Shown here piece after piece: positions 25,118 through 33,962 of a stretch of 64,000 bases of DNA. Below the pieces are notes generated by a model that had not been told where the DNA came from, made no database searches, and saw only the letters and a list, made by a program, of their open reading frames with translations. The position numbers were made by a program, and so were the translations under genes. Each line of letters begins with the position of its first letter. Within the stretch, counting starts at the first letter, position 1. Location of the stretch: contig NZ_JAWJEJ010000001.1 of NCBI RefSeq assembly GCF_032911445.1, positions 372,001-436,000 on the forward strand, read 5' to 3'. The DNA comes from Sphingomonas sp. HF-S4. Lineage in GTDB: Bacteria > Pseudomonadota > Alphaproteobacteria > Sphingomonadales > Sphingomonadaceae.

Positions 25118-26040
25118 CCGAAATCGCCATCTGCATCGCCACGCGCCAGCGGCCGCAGGGGATCACGCGCACGCTGCGCTCGCTCGCCGAACTTGTCACC
25201 GAGCGCGCAGTGACCGTGATCGTCGCCGACAACGACGCGGTGAAGCAGGAAGGCGTGGTCGCGTGCGAAGCGTTGCGCGCCGAGGGCTATCGCTGGCCGC
25301 TCGAATTGCTCACCGTCGCCACCCCTGGCATCCCCCAGGTCCGCAACGCGCTCGTCGAAGCGGCGCTGCGGCTGCCTGAAATCCGCTACGTCGCGATGCT
25401 CGATGACGACGAGGCCGCCGATCCGCACTGGCTCCATGCGATGCTGGCATGCCAGGCGGCGACGCGCGCGGATGTCGTCGGCGGCGCGGTGCTGCGCGAG
25501 ATGGAAGGCGAGATCGCGCCCTGGGCGGCGCGGCACCCGCTGCTCCAGCCCAAGTCGCGCGGCGCATCGGGCTCGGTCGGGCTGATCGACAGCACTGCCA
25601 ACGTATTGATCGATGCCGAGGCACTGCGCGCTCTGGGCGACAAGCCGTTCGACGAGGCGATGGCGCTCACCGGCGGCTCGGATAAGCAGCTGTTCACGCG
25701 CATGGCCCGCGCCGGGCGCCGTTTTGCCTGGGCCGAGGATGCGCGGGTGACCGAGCTGATCCCGGCAAGCCGCGTCACCTCCAAATGGCTGCTGATGCGC
25801 GGCTACCGCATCGGCATGACCGACACGATCACCGCATTGTCGCACAGCACACCCTTGAAGGTCGCGACCAGCGAAGCCGCGCGCATCGCCGGCGGCTTCG
25901 TCATCGGGTCGCTCGGCGCGCTCACGCTCGATCGCGGCAAACGCATCATCCGGTTGGGCAAGCTCTATCGCGCGGCGGGCAAGATCGCCGCGCTCGCCGG
26001 CCATCGTTATGAGGAATATCGCAAGGTGCACGGCGCATGA
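25114..26040 (+). CDS. GT2 family glycosyltransferase
   Basis: This 308-residue protein has the GT-A start TEIAICIATRQRPQGITRTL, then VIVADNDA, a nucleotide-binding-type DDDE motif (VAMLDDDEAADPHWL, about 88-102) and a GGSDKQLFTRMARAGRRFAW acceptor-side segment. Sugar specificity cannot be read. The start is TTG 25114, preceded by GGAGG and overlapping the polymerase stop. It is a paralogue of the GT2 gene at 30177-31112. Confidence 0.85.
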   Translation: MTEIAICIATRQRPQGITRTLRSLAELVTERAVTVIVADNDAVKQEGVVACEALRAEGYRWPLELLTVATPGIPQVRNALVEAALRLPEIRYVAMLDDDEAADPHWLHAMLACQAATRADVVGGAVLREMEGEIAPWAARHPLLQPKSRGASGSVGLIDSTANVLIDAEALRALGDKPFDEAMALTGGSDKQLFTRMARAGRRFAWAEDARVTELIPASRVTSKWLLMRGYRIGMTDTITALSHSTPLKVATSEAARIAGGFVIGSLGALTLDRGKRIIRLGKLYRAAGKIAALAGHRYEEYRKVHGA

Positions 26041-26984
26041 TGAACGACACCGGCCAGCCCACCTTCTCGGTGGTGATCCCGCTCTATAACCGCGCGGAGA
26101 TCGTCACCACGACGATCCGCTCGGTGCTCGCCCAGGATTTCGGCGACTTCGAGATAATCGTCGTCGACGACGGATCGAAGGATAACCCCGAGCCCGTGGT
26201 CACCGCGATCGGCGATCCGCGCATCCGCTATGTCCGCACGGAAAATGGCGGCGGCGGCGCGGCGCGCAACCGGGGCATCGAGGAGGCGAAAGGCCGCTAC
26301 ATCGCGTTCCTCGATTCCGACGATCAGTTCCTGCCCGGCAAGCTTTCGATCATGGCGGCGGCGCTGCCTGATACCGACGATGTCGTGCTCTATTCGCAGA
26401 TGAACGTCGATCGCGGGGTCGACCGCTATTGGGTGCGCCCCGATCGCGGCATCCGCGAGGACGAGGATGTCGGCGAATATCTGTTCTGCGCCAACCAGTT
26501 CATGCAGACTTCGACGCTGGTCGTCCCGACCCGGATCGCCAAGGCGGTGCGCTTCGATCCGGCGCTCAAGAAGGGCCAGGACCTCGACTTCGCCGTCCGG
26601 CTCCAGGTCGCCGGTGCGCGCTTCAAGATGATCGAGCAGCCGCTGACGATCTGGCTCGATGCCAGCGAAGTCGGCCGAACCTCCTATGTCCGCGGCTACG
26701 AGACGTCGCTCGATTGGCTCGATCGCTGCGGCCATCTTCTCACAAATCGCGCTCGCCACGGCTATCGCGCCACCGTGCTCGCCTATCACATGGCGCCGGT
26801 GCGCCCAGTCGCCGCGATTCCGGAGCTCTTCCGCGGCCTGTTCTACGGCAAGGTGCCCGCGCGGATCCTGGCGCGGCAGCTGCTTCGCTCGTATCTGCCC
26901 AAATCTTTCTACCGCTCGCTGGTCAACCAGTTCGTCCATCGCTTCGGCAAGCCCGAAGCGCTCGCCGGCAAGGCGGGCAAGTGA
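26037..26984 (+). CDS. GT2 family glycosyltransferase
   Basis: This 315-residue protein has a standard GT-A fold: FSVVIPLYNRAEIVTTTIRS, EIIVVDDGSKDNPEPVV, ENGGGGAARNRGIEEAKGRY and the metal-binding FLDSDDQFLPGKL near residues 90-103. The C-terminal half (QTSTLVVPTRIAKAVRFDP, KGQDLDFAVRLQVAG) matches the next gene closely, so the two arose by tandem duplication. It overlaps the preceding gene by 4 nt. Confidence 0.88.
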   Translation: MMNDTGQPTFSVVIPLYNRAEIVTTTIRSVLAQDFGDFEIIVVDDGSKDNPEPVVTAIGDPRIRYVRTENGGGGAARNRGIEEAKGRYIAFLDSDDQFLPGKLSIMAAALPDTDDVVLYSQMNVDRGVDRYWVRPDRGIREDEDVGEYLFCANQFMQTSTLVVPTRIAKAVRFDPALKKGQDLDFAVRLQVAGARFKMIEQPLTIWLDASEVGRTSYVRGYETSLDWLDRCGHLLTNRARHGYRATVLAYHMAPVRPVAAIPELFRGLFYGKVPARILARQLLRSYLPKSFYRSLVNQFVHRFGKPEALAGKAGK

Positions 26985-27950
26985 ATGGACGCCGTCACCC
27001 AGCCAGCGCCGGCTGAAGCACAGCCGGTCGAAGCGCCGCTGTTCACTGTCGTCATCCCGACCTTCAATCGGCGCGATGCGGTGGTCGAGGCGGTGCGCTC
27101 GGCGCTCGACCAGAGCGTCCGCGACCTCGAGGTCATCGTCGTCGATGACGGTTCGACCGACGGCACTGCCAGCGCGATTGCCGCGATCGGCGACGAGCGG
27201 CTCCACGTCATCGTCCAGCCCAATGCGGGGGCCTCGGCGGCGCGCAACCGCGGGATCGATTACGCGCGAGGGCGGTATGTCGCCTTCCTGGATTCCGACG
27301 ATCGCTTCCTCGCCGATCATCTCGCCGATCTACTGCCCTTGCTCGCGCAGGGCGACGACATCGTCGCCTATTGCCGCGTCGTGGTCGATCGCGGTGCGGG
27401 GCGGCTCTTCCTCAAGCCCTATCGCGAGATCGCCACTGGCGAGACCGTCGACCGGTATCTGATGTGCGAGCGCGGCTTCATCCAGACGAGCAGCATCGCG
27501 CTGCGCCGCAGCCTCGCCAATACGGTGCGCTATCGCGAGGATGTTGGCTTCGGCGACGATACCGATTTCGCCGTCCGCCTGTCGCTCGCCGGCGCAACCT
27601 TCCGCATGGCCGAGCGGGCCAGCGTGCTCTGGGCCGATCGCAAGACCGAGAACCGGCTGTCGCAGGTCCGTGCCAATATCGGCAACCTCGCTTGGCTCAA
27701 GGACCTGCGCCCGCACATCTCGGCGCGAGCCTATTCGGCCTATATGGGCTGGCACGCCGCCAAGAGCGTCTGGCCGACCAGCCGGCGCACCGCGCTGCGC
27801 TATTATTTCGACGCACTGCGCCACGGTGCGTTCCGGCCCGGTCTCGCGACGGTCGTGCTGCTGCAGATCGTCATCCCCGACAGCACGTATCGAAAGGCTG
27901 CCGATCGATGGATCGCGCTGACCAGCCGGGTGCGGGGCGCACGGATATGA
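26985..27950 (+). CDS. GT2 family glycosyltransferase, tandem paralogue of 26037-26984
   Basis: This 321-residue protein has FTVVIPTFNRRDAVVEAVRS, EVIVVDDGSTDGTAS, NAGASAARNRGIDYARGRY, FLDSDDRFLADHL and a DDTDFAVRLSLAG segment, all of GT2 type. It starts immediately after the stop of its paralogue. Specificity is unknown. Its stop overlaps the ATG of the GH10 gene. Confidence 0.88.
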   Translation: MDAVTQPAPAEAQPVEAPLFTVVIPTFNRRDAVVEAVRSALDQSVRDLEVIVVDDGSTDGTASAIAAIGDERLHVIVQPNAGASAARNRGIDYARGRYVAFLDSDDRFLADHLADLLPLLAQGDDIVAYCRVVVDRGAGRLFLKPYREIATGETVDRYLMCERGFIQTSSIALRRSLANTVRYREDVGFGDDTDFAVRLSLAGATFRMAERASVLWADRKTENRLSQVRANIGNLAWLKDLRPHISARAYSAYMGWHAAKSVWPTSRRTALRYYFDALRHGAFRPGLATVVLLQIVIPDSTYRKAADRWIALTSRVRGARI

Positions 27951-29089
27951 AGCGCCGCGCCTTCATCGCGGGTGCGGCGGCGGCATGCAGCGTGCCGCTC
28001 GCCACCAGCGCGGTGCCCTATATCCCGCCCCAGCCCGACACCGGCGGGCCCGGTCTCGATGCCCGCGCGCGGCGCAGCGGCCGGCGCTTCGGCTGCGCGA
28101 TCAAGTCGGGCCAGCTCGCCAAGGATCCGGCCTTCACTGCGGCGGTGCTGCGCGAGGCGGGGACGATCGTGCAGGAATACGAACTCAAGCGCCACGTCAC
28201 CCAGCCACGCCCAGGCAGATACGATTTCAGCGGCAACGACAAGCTCGTCGACTTCGCCCAGAAGCACGGCCTCGCCGCGCGCGGCCACACCCTCGTTTGG
28301 TATTCGAACAATCCGCCCTGGCTCGCGGCCGCGCTGCCCGGCGCTCGCGGGCGCGCGCGCGATACCCTGCTGACCGGCTATATCGAGACCGCGATGCGCC
28401 GCTATGCCGGGCGGATCGGCGAGTGGGATGTAGTCAACGAGCCGGTCGAGCCCAACCAGGGCCGCGCCGACGGTATGCGTGCCCAGAACATCTGGGGCCA
28501 GGCATTCGGCGAGAATTATATCGACCTGGCGTTCCACAGTGCCCGCGCCGCCGATCCGCGCGCGCGGCTGTTCCTTACCGATTTCGGGCTCGAGCACGCC
28601 TCGCGCCGCTGCGAGGCACGGCGCACCGCGATCCTCAAGCTGCTCGAGCGTGCGCTGTCGCGGCGCGTGCCGATCGACGCGCTCGGCATCCAGGGGCATC
28701 TCAAGCCGTTCCGCGAGCCCTTCGACGAACGCACCTTCGCGCGTTTCCTCGACGAGGTTCGCGGCATGGGGCTGGGCATCGCGATCACTGAGATGGACAT
28801 CGCCGATCGCGGCGGCCCGCAAGCGCTCGAACCCCGCGACGCGCAGGTCGCCGCGGTGGGCAAGGCCTTTCTCGACGTCGCGCTCGCCAATCCGGCGACC
28901 TCATCGGTGCTGACCTGGGGGCTGTCCGACCGCTATTCGTGGCTGTCGACCTATCCCGAATATCGCTGGCCCGACGGCAAGCCCTCGCGCGGGCTGCCGC
29001 TCGATTCCGATCTCCGCCGCAAGCGCCTCTGGGCATCGATGGCCGCGGCGTTCGATGCGGCGCCGCCCGCGCGCAAAGGAGCACGTTGA
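27947..29089 (+). CDS. Tat-exported GH10 family glycoside hydrolase
   Basis: This 380-residue protein has a twin-arginine signal (MKRRAFIAGAAAA) and a GH10 TIM barrel. The acid/base Glu is E165 in WDVVNEP and the nucleophile is E282 in ITEMDI. GH10 enzymes cleave beta-1,4-xylan or related beta-1,4 links. A family-conserved His is replaced by Tyr in GHTLVWYSNNPPWL (about 113-126). Placed among polymer assembly genes, it more likely edits or releases the cell's own polymer than digests xylan; this is inference. Confidence 0.88.
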   Translation: MKRRAFIAGAAAACSVPLATSAVPYIPPQPDTGGPGLDARARRSGRRFGCAIKSGQLAKDPAFTAAVLREAGTIVQEYELKRHVTQPRPGRYDFSGNDKLVDFAQKHGLAARGHTLVWYSNNPPWLAAALPGARGRARDTLLTGYIETAMRRYAGRIGEWDVVNEPVEPNQGRADGMRAQNIWGQAFGENYIDLAFHSARAADPRARLFLTDFGLEHASRRCEARRTAILKLLERALSRRVPIDALGIQGHLKPFREPFDERTFARFLDEVRGMGLGIAITEMDIADRGGPQALEPRDAQVAAVGKAFLDVALANPATSSVLTWGLSDRYSWLSTYPEYRWPDGKPSRGLPLDSDLRRKRLWASMAAAFDAAPPARKGAR

Positions 29090-30177
29090 TGAGGATCGCC
29101 CCCTTAACCGGGCTGCGTGGCATCGCCGCGATCGCGGTGCTGCTCTATCACATCCCGCATTCGCCGGCGTTCGCTGCGTTCGGACTTTCGCTGTTCTCGC
29201 GTGCCTATCTCGCCGTCGACTTGTTCTTCGTCCTCTCAGGCTTTGTCATCTCGATCGGCTATTATGAGCGCGTCGTGAAGCGCCCGAGCTGGGCGAGCTA
29301 TGGCGATTTCCTGCTCAATCGCATGGCGCGCGTCTGGCCGCTCCACTTCGTCGTCGCGCTCGTCTTCCTCGCGCGTATCCTGGTCAATGTGTCGGGCGAG
29401 CAGCCCGTTGCGCTGACTCCGGCGAACATCGTCACCAACTTGCTAATGATCCAGAGCTGGGGCTGGGGGACACAGGCGTTCGCCGGCAACAGCTGGTCGG
29501 TCAGTACCGAGCTCGTCGCCTATCTCGCCTATCCCTTGGTCGCGCTGGTCGCCTTCTCGCGGCTCGCCTGGGTGCAAGCGGCAGGGTCGGTGGCACTGCT
29601 CGCATTGGTCGCCTGGCTCGGCAACGGCGCGCAGGGCCCGCTCGACGTCAATGACGGCGATACGATCCTGCCGGTGCTGCGCTGCCTTGCCGGCTTCTCG
29701 CTCGGCGTCATCGCCTATCGCCTGGTTAGCCACCCGCAGGTCGAGCGAGTGCTCGGCGGCGAGCATGGCTTCATCGGTAGCTGTGCGCTGATCGCGGCCA
29801 CGCTGCTGATCCCGCAGGGCGACGTGGTCGTCGCGCTCGCCTTCGTGCCCCTGGTGATCGCGTGCTACTATAATGGCCGCACCGCGCGCGCGCTGCTCGC
29901 CAATCCGGTGGCGTTTCATCTCGGCCTCATCAGCTATTCGATCTATCTCTGGCATCCGCTGGTCCGCGACGTGTTCGCGCGCGTCATGGGGATCGCGCAC
30001 CGCCACGGTTTTGTCGGGTTCGACTGGGTGTTCGTCGCGGGGACGTTGGTCGCGACGTGGCTGGTCTGCTGGGCGAGCTATCTTCTGGTCGAAGTCCCCG
30101 GCCACCGCGCGCTCAAGAAGCTCGAACGCCGCTTCGTCCCGCGCCCGCCTCTGCCCTTCCACCAGGCGGCCGAGTGA
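29089..30177 (+). CDS. Acyltransferase 3 family protein (OafA-like)
   Basis: This 362-residue integral membrane protein has about ten helices. It begins with the family signature LTGLRGIAAIAVLLYHI, including the catalytic His, and has FFVLSGFVISIGYYERVVKR and RMARVWPLHFVV in the first 110 residues. Such enzymes acetylate or otherwise acylate surface polysaccharides in the inner membrane. The ATG overlaps the GH10 stop by 1 nt. The acyl group and sugar cannot be told from sequence. Confidence 0.9.
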   Translation: MRIAPLTGLRGIAAIAVLLYHIPHSPAFAAFGLSLFSRAYLAVDLFFVLSGFVISIGYYERVVKRPSWASYGDFLLNRMARVWPLHFVVALVFLARILVNVSGEQPVALTPANIVTNLLMIQSWGWGTQAFAGNSWSVSTELVAYLAYPLVALVAFSRLAWVQAAGSVALLALVAWLGNGAQGPLDVNDGDTILPVLRCLAGFSLGVIAYRLVSHPQVERVLGGEHGFIGSCALIAATLLIPQGDVVVALAFVPLVIACYYNGRTARALLANPVAFHLGLISYSIYLWHPLVRDVFARVMGIAHRHGFVGFDWVFVAGTLVATWLVCWASYLLVEVPGHRALKKLERRFVPRPPLPFHQAAE

Positions 30178-31112
30178 TGGCTGCGACGATCGTCGCCATC
30201 CCCACCTTCCGCCGCCCCGAGCAATTGCGATACCTGCTCAAGGCGCTCGCCGCACTGGATGGCCTCGATGGCGTCTCGCTGCTGGTTGCCGACAATGACG
30301 GCGAGGGGGCGGGGGCCGCGGTCGCCGAGGCCGCGCGTGCCTGGTTGCCCGTGCCGATCGAAGTGATCCGCGTGCCCGAGCCCGGCCTCTGCCACGTCCG
30401 CAACGCGATCGTCGGCCATGCGCTGGCATCCCCGGATATGCATCAGCTCGCGATGCTCGACGACGACGAATGGCCCGAGCCGCAATGGCTCGCCGCGCTG
30501 ATCCACATGCAGCAGCGCACTGGCGCCGGCGTGGTCGGCGGCCCGGTCGTCCCCGTTTTCGCGGGGGAGACGCCGCGCTGGGCCGATCAGACCTTGGTCT
30601 TTCGTCCCGAGCAGCGCCCCGAGGGCGACGTCGACATGCTCTACGCCAGCAACAATTTGCTGGTGACCCGCGCCGCACTGGAGGCGCTGGAGTCACCTTG
30701 GTTCGATCCCGCCTTCAACCGCAGCGGCGGCGAGGATCTCGATTTCCTGACGCGCCTGAAGGGGCGCGGCGTCGGCCTCGCCTGGGCGCCCGCGGCGCGC
30801 GTCCGCGAGCATGTCGGTCCCGAACGGGCACGCAAGGCATGGGTGCTGCGCCGGATGTGGCGGATCGGCATCACCGACACGATGGTCGCGCGCAAGTCCG
30901 CCAGCCGGCCCGCGCTGGCCCTACGCTCGCTGACGCTACTCGGATTGCGGACGATCGCGCTGCCGGCACTTGCCTGGCAGCGCGATCGCCGGCTCGACAT
31001 CGCCGGGCAATGGATCAAGTCTGTCGCCCGGCTTTATGCCCTGGCGGGCGGAAGCGACGCGCTCTACGCCGCTCCCGCCGTGCTCAGTTCTTCCAGGCGC
31101 GGAAGCTCTTGA
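30177..31112 (+). CDS. GT2 family glycosyltransferase, paralogue of 25114-26040
   Basis: This 311-residue protein has TIVAIPTFRRPEQLRYLL, LLVADNDG, CHVRNAIVGHAL, the metal site LAMLDDDEWPEPQWL and an acceptor-side GGEDLDFLTRLKGRG. These match the GT2 gene at 25114 along most of the length. It is the last gene of the plus-strand operon, and its 3' end overlaps the converging GH16 gene by 29 nt. Confidence 0.87.
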   Translation: MAATIVAIPTFRRPEQLRYLLKALAALDGLDGVSLLVADNDGEGAGAAVAEAARAWLPVPIEVIRVPEPGLCHVRNAIVGHALASPDMHQLAMLDDDEWPEPQWLAALIHMQQRTGAGVVGGPVVPVFAGETPRWADQTLVFRPEQRPEGDVDMLYASNNLLVTRAALEALESPWFDPAFNRSGGEDLDFLTRLKGRGVGLAWAPAARVREHVGPERARKAWVLRRMWRIGITDTMVARKSASRPALALRSLTLLGLRTIALPALAWQRDRRLDIAGQWIKSVARLYALAGGSDALYAAPAVLSSSRRGSS

Positions 31113-32451
31113 CCACCATGTCGCCAGTGCCGTCATCATAGGCGCTGGTGGTCTTCACCGCGACGTTCATGATCGGATACCAGCGGTGCCCCTTGAACGG
31201 GTTGACGCTCTGATAGGTCTCGAGCCCGTCGACGAACCAGGTGATGTACTCCGGCCCGATATCGACGGCGAAGCGGTGATAGCCTTGCGAGAAGCCCGAC
31301 AGGCCGTACGCCTGCTCGGCCTGGATGTTGGTCCCGCGCTGGAACGCGCGGGTGCCCCAGCTGCCGCCGTGGATCGTCGACGAGATGTGCCGGTCGAAGT
31401 CCCAATAGCTCTGATAGCCGAAGCCTTCGTACACATCGATCTCCGGCGGCCAGCCCGAGGTCGAGATCAGCCAGAAGGCCGGCCACGACCCGCGCCGCGT
31501 CGGCATCTTGGCGACCCACTCATATTGGCCATAGCCGATCTGGGTATCGGGCGTATTGTGCCCGCTAAGCACCACCGCGCCGTAGTTATAGCCGACGCCG
31601 CCATAGCCAATCGGCGACTTGAGCCTCTGGGTGTGGAACACGAGGCCGTCGTCGGTATAGCGCAGCGGCGCCTCGACACCTGGATAGAGCGCCTCGTCGA
31701 GATAGACGCCCGTCTCGCCATTGGCGACCTGGGCCCGGCCGTGCGAGAGCGCGGTCGACCACGCACCCGACCAGCCGCCGTCGGACCAGCGCATATTCTC
31801 CTTGGTCATCTCATATTGAAGCGCGCCATAGGTGCGGAAGGTCCGCGCGTTCCGGAAGCCGCTGGTGGCCGCTGCAGTGGGCGTTGCGCCGGCATTCGCC
31901 GTCACCGTGTTGCTCGCGGTGCCCTGGTTGGCGCCCCACGGCGCCTCGCGCAGCTTGAGCGAGAATTGCTGCCCGTTGGTGGTGGAGAGAAGCGGCACCG
32001 ACACGGTCTTGCGCAGCGGATCGCCGGGCCGGAAGATGACGACCGTGTCGGTCGCCTTGTACTGATATCCCGATAGTGCCTTGGTCGTGCCCGATCCGTT
32101 GACCGTGATCACCCGCGCGATCACCGTATTGGGCGTCGCGCGGTCGAGCGTCACCGGCACATAGGCGACCGATGCGCCTGGCTGGAACATCGCGGCACCG
32201 ATCGATAGCGTCGCCTTTGCGGGCATCGTGGTGCCGCCGGCATAGTTGAAGCTGGCGAAAGGATTGGTCGTGACCGCGGTGACCGCCGCGGTCTGTGCCG
32301 GCGCCGCTACCGCTGTAGTCGCGGATGCGGCCTCGGCGATGACGACCGTGCCGGTCTGTTGTTTGGAAGAACTGGTATCCTCACCCCCGCATCCCGCGAG
32401 CGCGCACAGAGAGAAAGCGCCCGCAAGCGGACGCAGAACGGTGATACGCAT
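31084..32451 (-). CDS. GH16 family glycoside hydrolase lipoprotein
   Basis: This 455-residue protein has a lipoprotein signal with lipobox LAGC (Cys 21). A beta-rich N-terminal domain (about 60-185, Calx-beta-like) and a GH16 jelly-roll from about 205 follow. The catalytic motif EIDVYE (E337, D339, E342) is the GH16 ExDxxE form. GH16 enzymes cut beta-1,3 or mixed beta-1,3/1,4 glucans and related polymers. It is probably anchored to a membrane and may trim the locus polysaccharide. ATG 32451 is chosen over a GTG 9 nt upstream. Confidence 0.88.
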   Translation of the reverse strand: MRITVLRPLAGAFSLCALAGCGGEDTSSSKQQTGTVVIAEAASATTAVAAPAQTAAVTAVTTNPFASFNYAGGTTMPAKATLSIGAAMFQPGASVAYVPVTLDRATPNTVIARVITVNGSGTTKALSGYQYKATDTVVIFRPGDPLRKTVSVPLLSTTNGQQFSLKLREAPWGANQGTASNTVTANAGATPTAAATSGFRNARTFRTYGALQYEMTKENMRWSDGGWSGAWSTALSHGRAQVANGETGVYLDEALYPGVEAPLRYTDDGLVFHTQRLKSPIGYGGVGYNYGAVVLSGHNTPDTQIGYGQYEWVAKMPTRRGSWPAFWLISTSGWPPEIDVYEGFGYQSYWDFDRHISSTIHGGSWGTRAFQRGTNIQAEQAYGLSGFSQGYHRFAVDIGPEYITWFVDGLETYQSVNPFKGHRWYPIMNVAVKTTSAYDDGTGDMVVKSFRAWKN

Positions 32452-32510
32452 GATAAACACCCCCCGGTGTCGGCGACCAACAACTGTGCCGCCTGAGGAG
32501 TATTTAGACT

Positions 32511-32541
32511 AAAAAGGGCGCCCGGACTGTGCCGGGCGCCC
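32511..32541 (-). terminator. Rho-independent terminator of the galU-ugd unit
   Basis: A 10-bp GC-rich stem (GGGCGCCCGG with CCGGGCGCCC, 6-nt loop) is followed on the minus strand by TTTTT. It lies about 48 nt after the ugd stop, and upstream of the GH16 gene on the same strand. Confidence 0.85.
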
Positions 32542-32588
32542 TGTTTGCGTTGAGTTGATGTCGATATCTGCCGAAGCGTGAAGGTGAT

Positions 32589-33932
32589 TTACTCGGCTGC
32601 AATCGCCAGTGCTTCTGACGCAACTGGTAGCCCGCGTCCGACGCCGGTATAGGTGAAGCCTGCGGCCTCCACCGTGTCGGGGCGGTATATGTTGCGCAGG
32701 TCGACCAGTACGTCGCCGTCCATCCGCCGGCGAAGCTCGGCCAGGTCGAGCGCGCGGAACGCGTTCCACTCGGTCACGATCACCAGCGCCGCGGCGCCGT
32801 CGGCCGCCGCATAAGGCGAGGTGGCGAATTCGACGCTCGGCAGCAGCGGGCGTGCCGCGCCCATGCCCTCGGGATCGAACGCTGCGACCTGCGCGCCATT
32901 GTCCTCCAGCGCCTGGATGATCGCGAGGCTCGGTGCGTCGCGCATATCATCGGTGTTGGGCTTGAAGGTCAGGCCGAGCACCGCGATCTTCTTGCCGCGT
33001 ACTGACCCCCCGCACGCCGCGATGATCTTCCGGCCCATCGCGCGCTTGCGGCTGTCATTTACGGCCACCGTCGCCTCGACGATCCGCACCGGGGTGCCCG
33101 CATCCTCGGCGGTCTTGACGAGAGCCAGCGTGTCCTTGGGGAAGCACGATCCGCCATAGCCGGGCCCGGCATGGAGGAACTTGCTGCCGATGCGGTTGTC
33201 GAGCCCGATCCCGCGCGCGACCTGCTGGACGTCGCCGCCCACTGCCTCGCACAGATCGGCCATCTCGTTGATAAATGTGATCTTGACCGCGAGGAATGCG
33301 TTCGCGGCGTATTTGATCAGCTCGCTCGTCCGCCGCCCGGTGAACAGGATCGGCGCCTGGTTGAGATAGAGCGGGCGATACACTTCCTCCATCACCGGCC
33401 GCGCGCGCTCGTCCTCGATGCCGATGACGATGCGGTCGGGGCGCTTGAAGTCCTCGATCGCCGCGCCTTCGCGCAGGAATTCGGGGTTCGACGCGACTGC
33501 GAACTGCGCATCCGGATTGGTCTCGGCGATGATCCGCTCGACTTCGTCGCCGGTGCCCACGGGCACGGTCGATTTGGTTACCACCACGGTGAAGCCCTTG
33601 AGGCACGGCGCCATCTCCGCCGCGGCGGCATGGACATAGGAAAGGTCGGCATGTCCGTCGCCGCGCCGGCTCGGCGTGCCGACCGCGATGAACACCACGT
33701 CCGCCGCCTCGACCGCGCCGTTCAACTCGGTCGAGAAGGCGAGCCGCCCCGCATCGACGTTGCGCGCGACGAGTTCGTCGAGGCCCGGCTCGTAAATTGG
33801 GATCTGCCCGCCTTTGAGCCGCGCGATCTTGCCTTCGTCCTTGTCGATGCAGGTCACCTGGTGGCCGAAATCGGCGAAGCACGCCCCCGAGACGAGACCG
33901 ACATAGCCCGACCCGATCATCACGATACGCAT
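32589..33932 (-). CDS. ugd: UDP-glucose 6-dehydrogenase
   Basis: This 447-residue enzyme oxidises UDP-glucose to UDP-glucuronate with two NAD+. The N-terminal Rossmann motif is MIGSGYVGLVSGACFADFGH. The active-site Cys lies in YGGSCFPKDTLAL near residue 260, and GLTFKPNTDDMRDAPSL is the C-terminal domain signature. It shares a strand with galU 30 nt upstream and would supply glucuronate for the exopolysaccharide. A strong terminator follows. Confidence 0.95.
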   Translation of the reverse strand: MRIVMIGSGYVGLVSGACFADFGHQVTCIDKDEGKIARLKGGQIPIYEPGLDELVARNVDAGRLAFSTELNGAVEAADVVFIAVGTPSRRGDGHADLSYVHAAAAEMAPCLKGFTVVVTKSTVPVGTGDEVERIIAETNPDAQFAVASNPEFLREGAAIEDFKRPDRIVIGIEDERARPVMEEVYRPLYLNQAPILFTGRRTSELIKYAANAFLAVKITFINEMADLCEAVGGDVQQVARGIGLDNRIGSKFLHAGPGYGGSCFPKDTLALVKTAEDAGTPVRIVEATVAVNDSRKRAMGRKIIAACGGSVRGKKIAVLGLTFKPNTDDMRDAPSLAIIQALEDNGAQVAAFDPEGMGAARPLLPSVEFATSPYAAADGAAALVIVTEWNAFRALDLAELRRRMDGDVLVDLRNIYRPDTVEAAGFTYTGVGRGLPVASEALAIAAE

Positions 33933-33962
33933 AGTCTAACTCCTAGATACTGGCTGGCGGGC

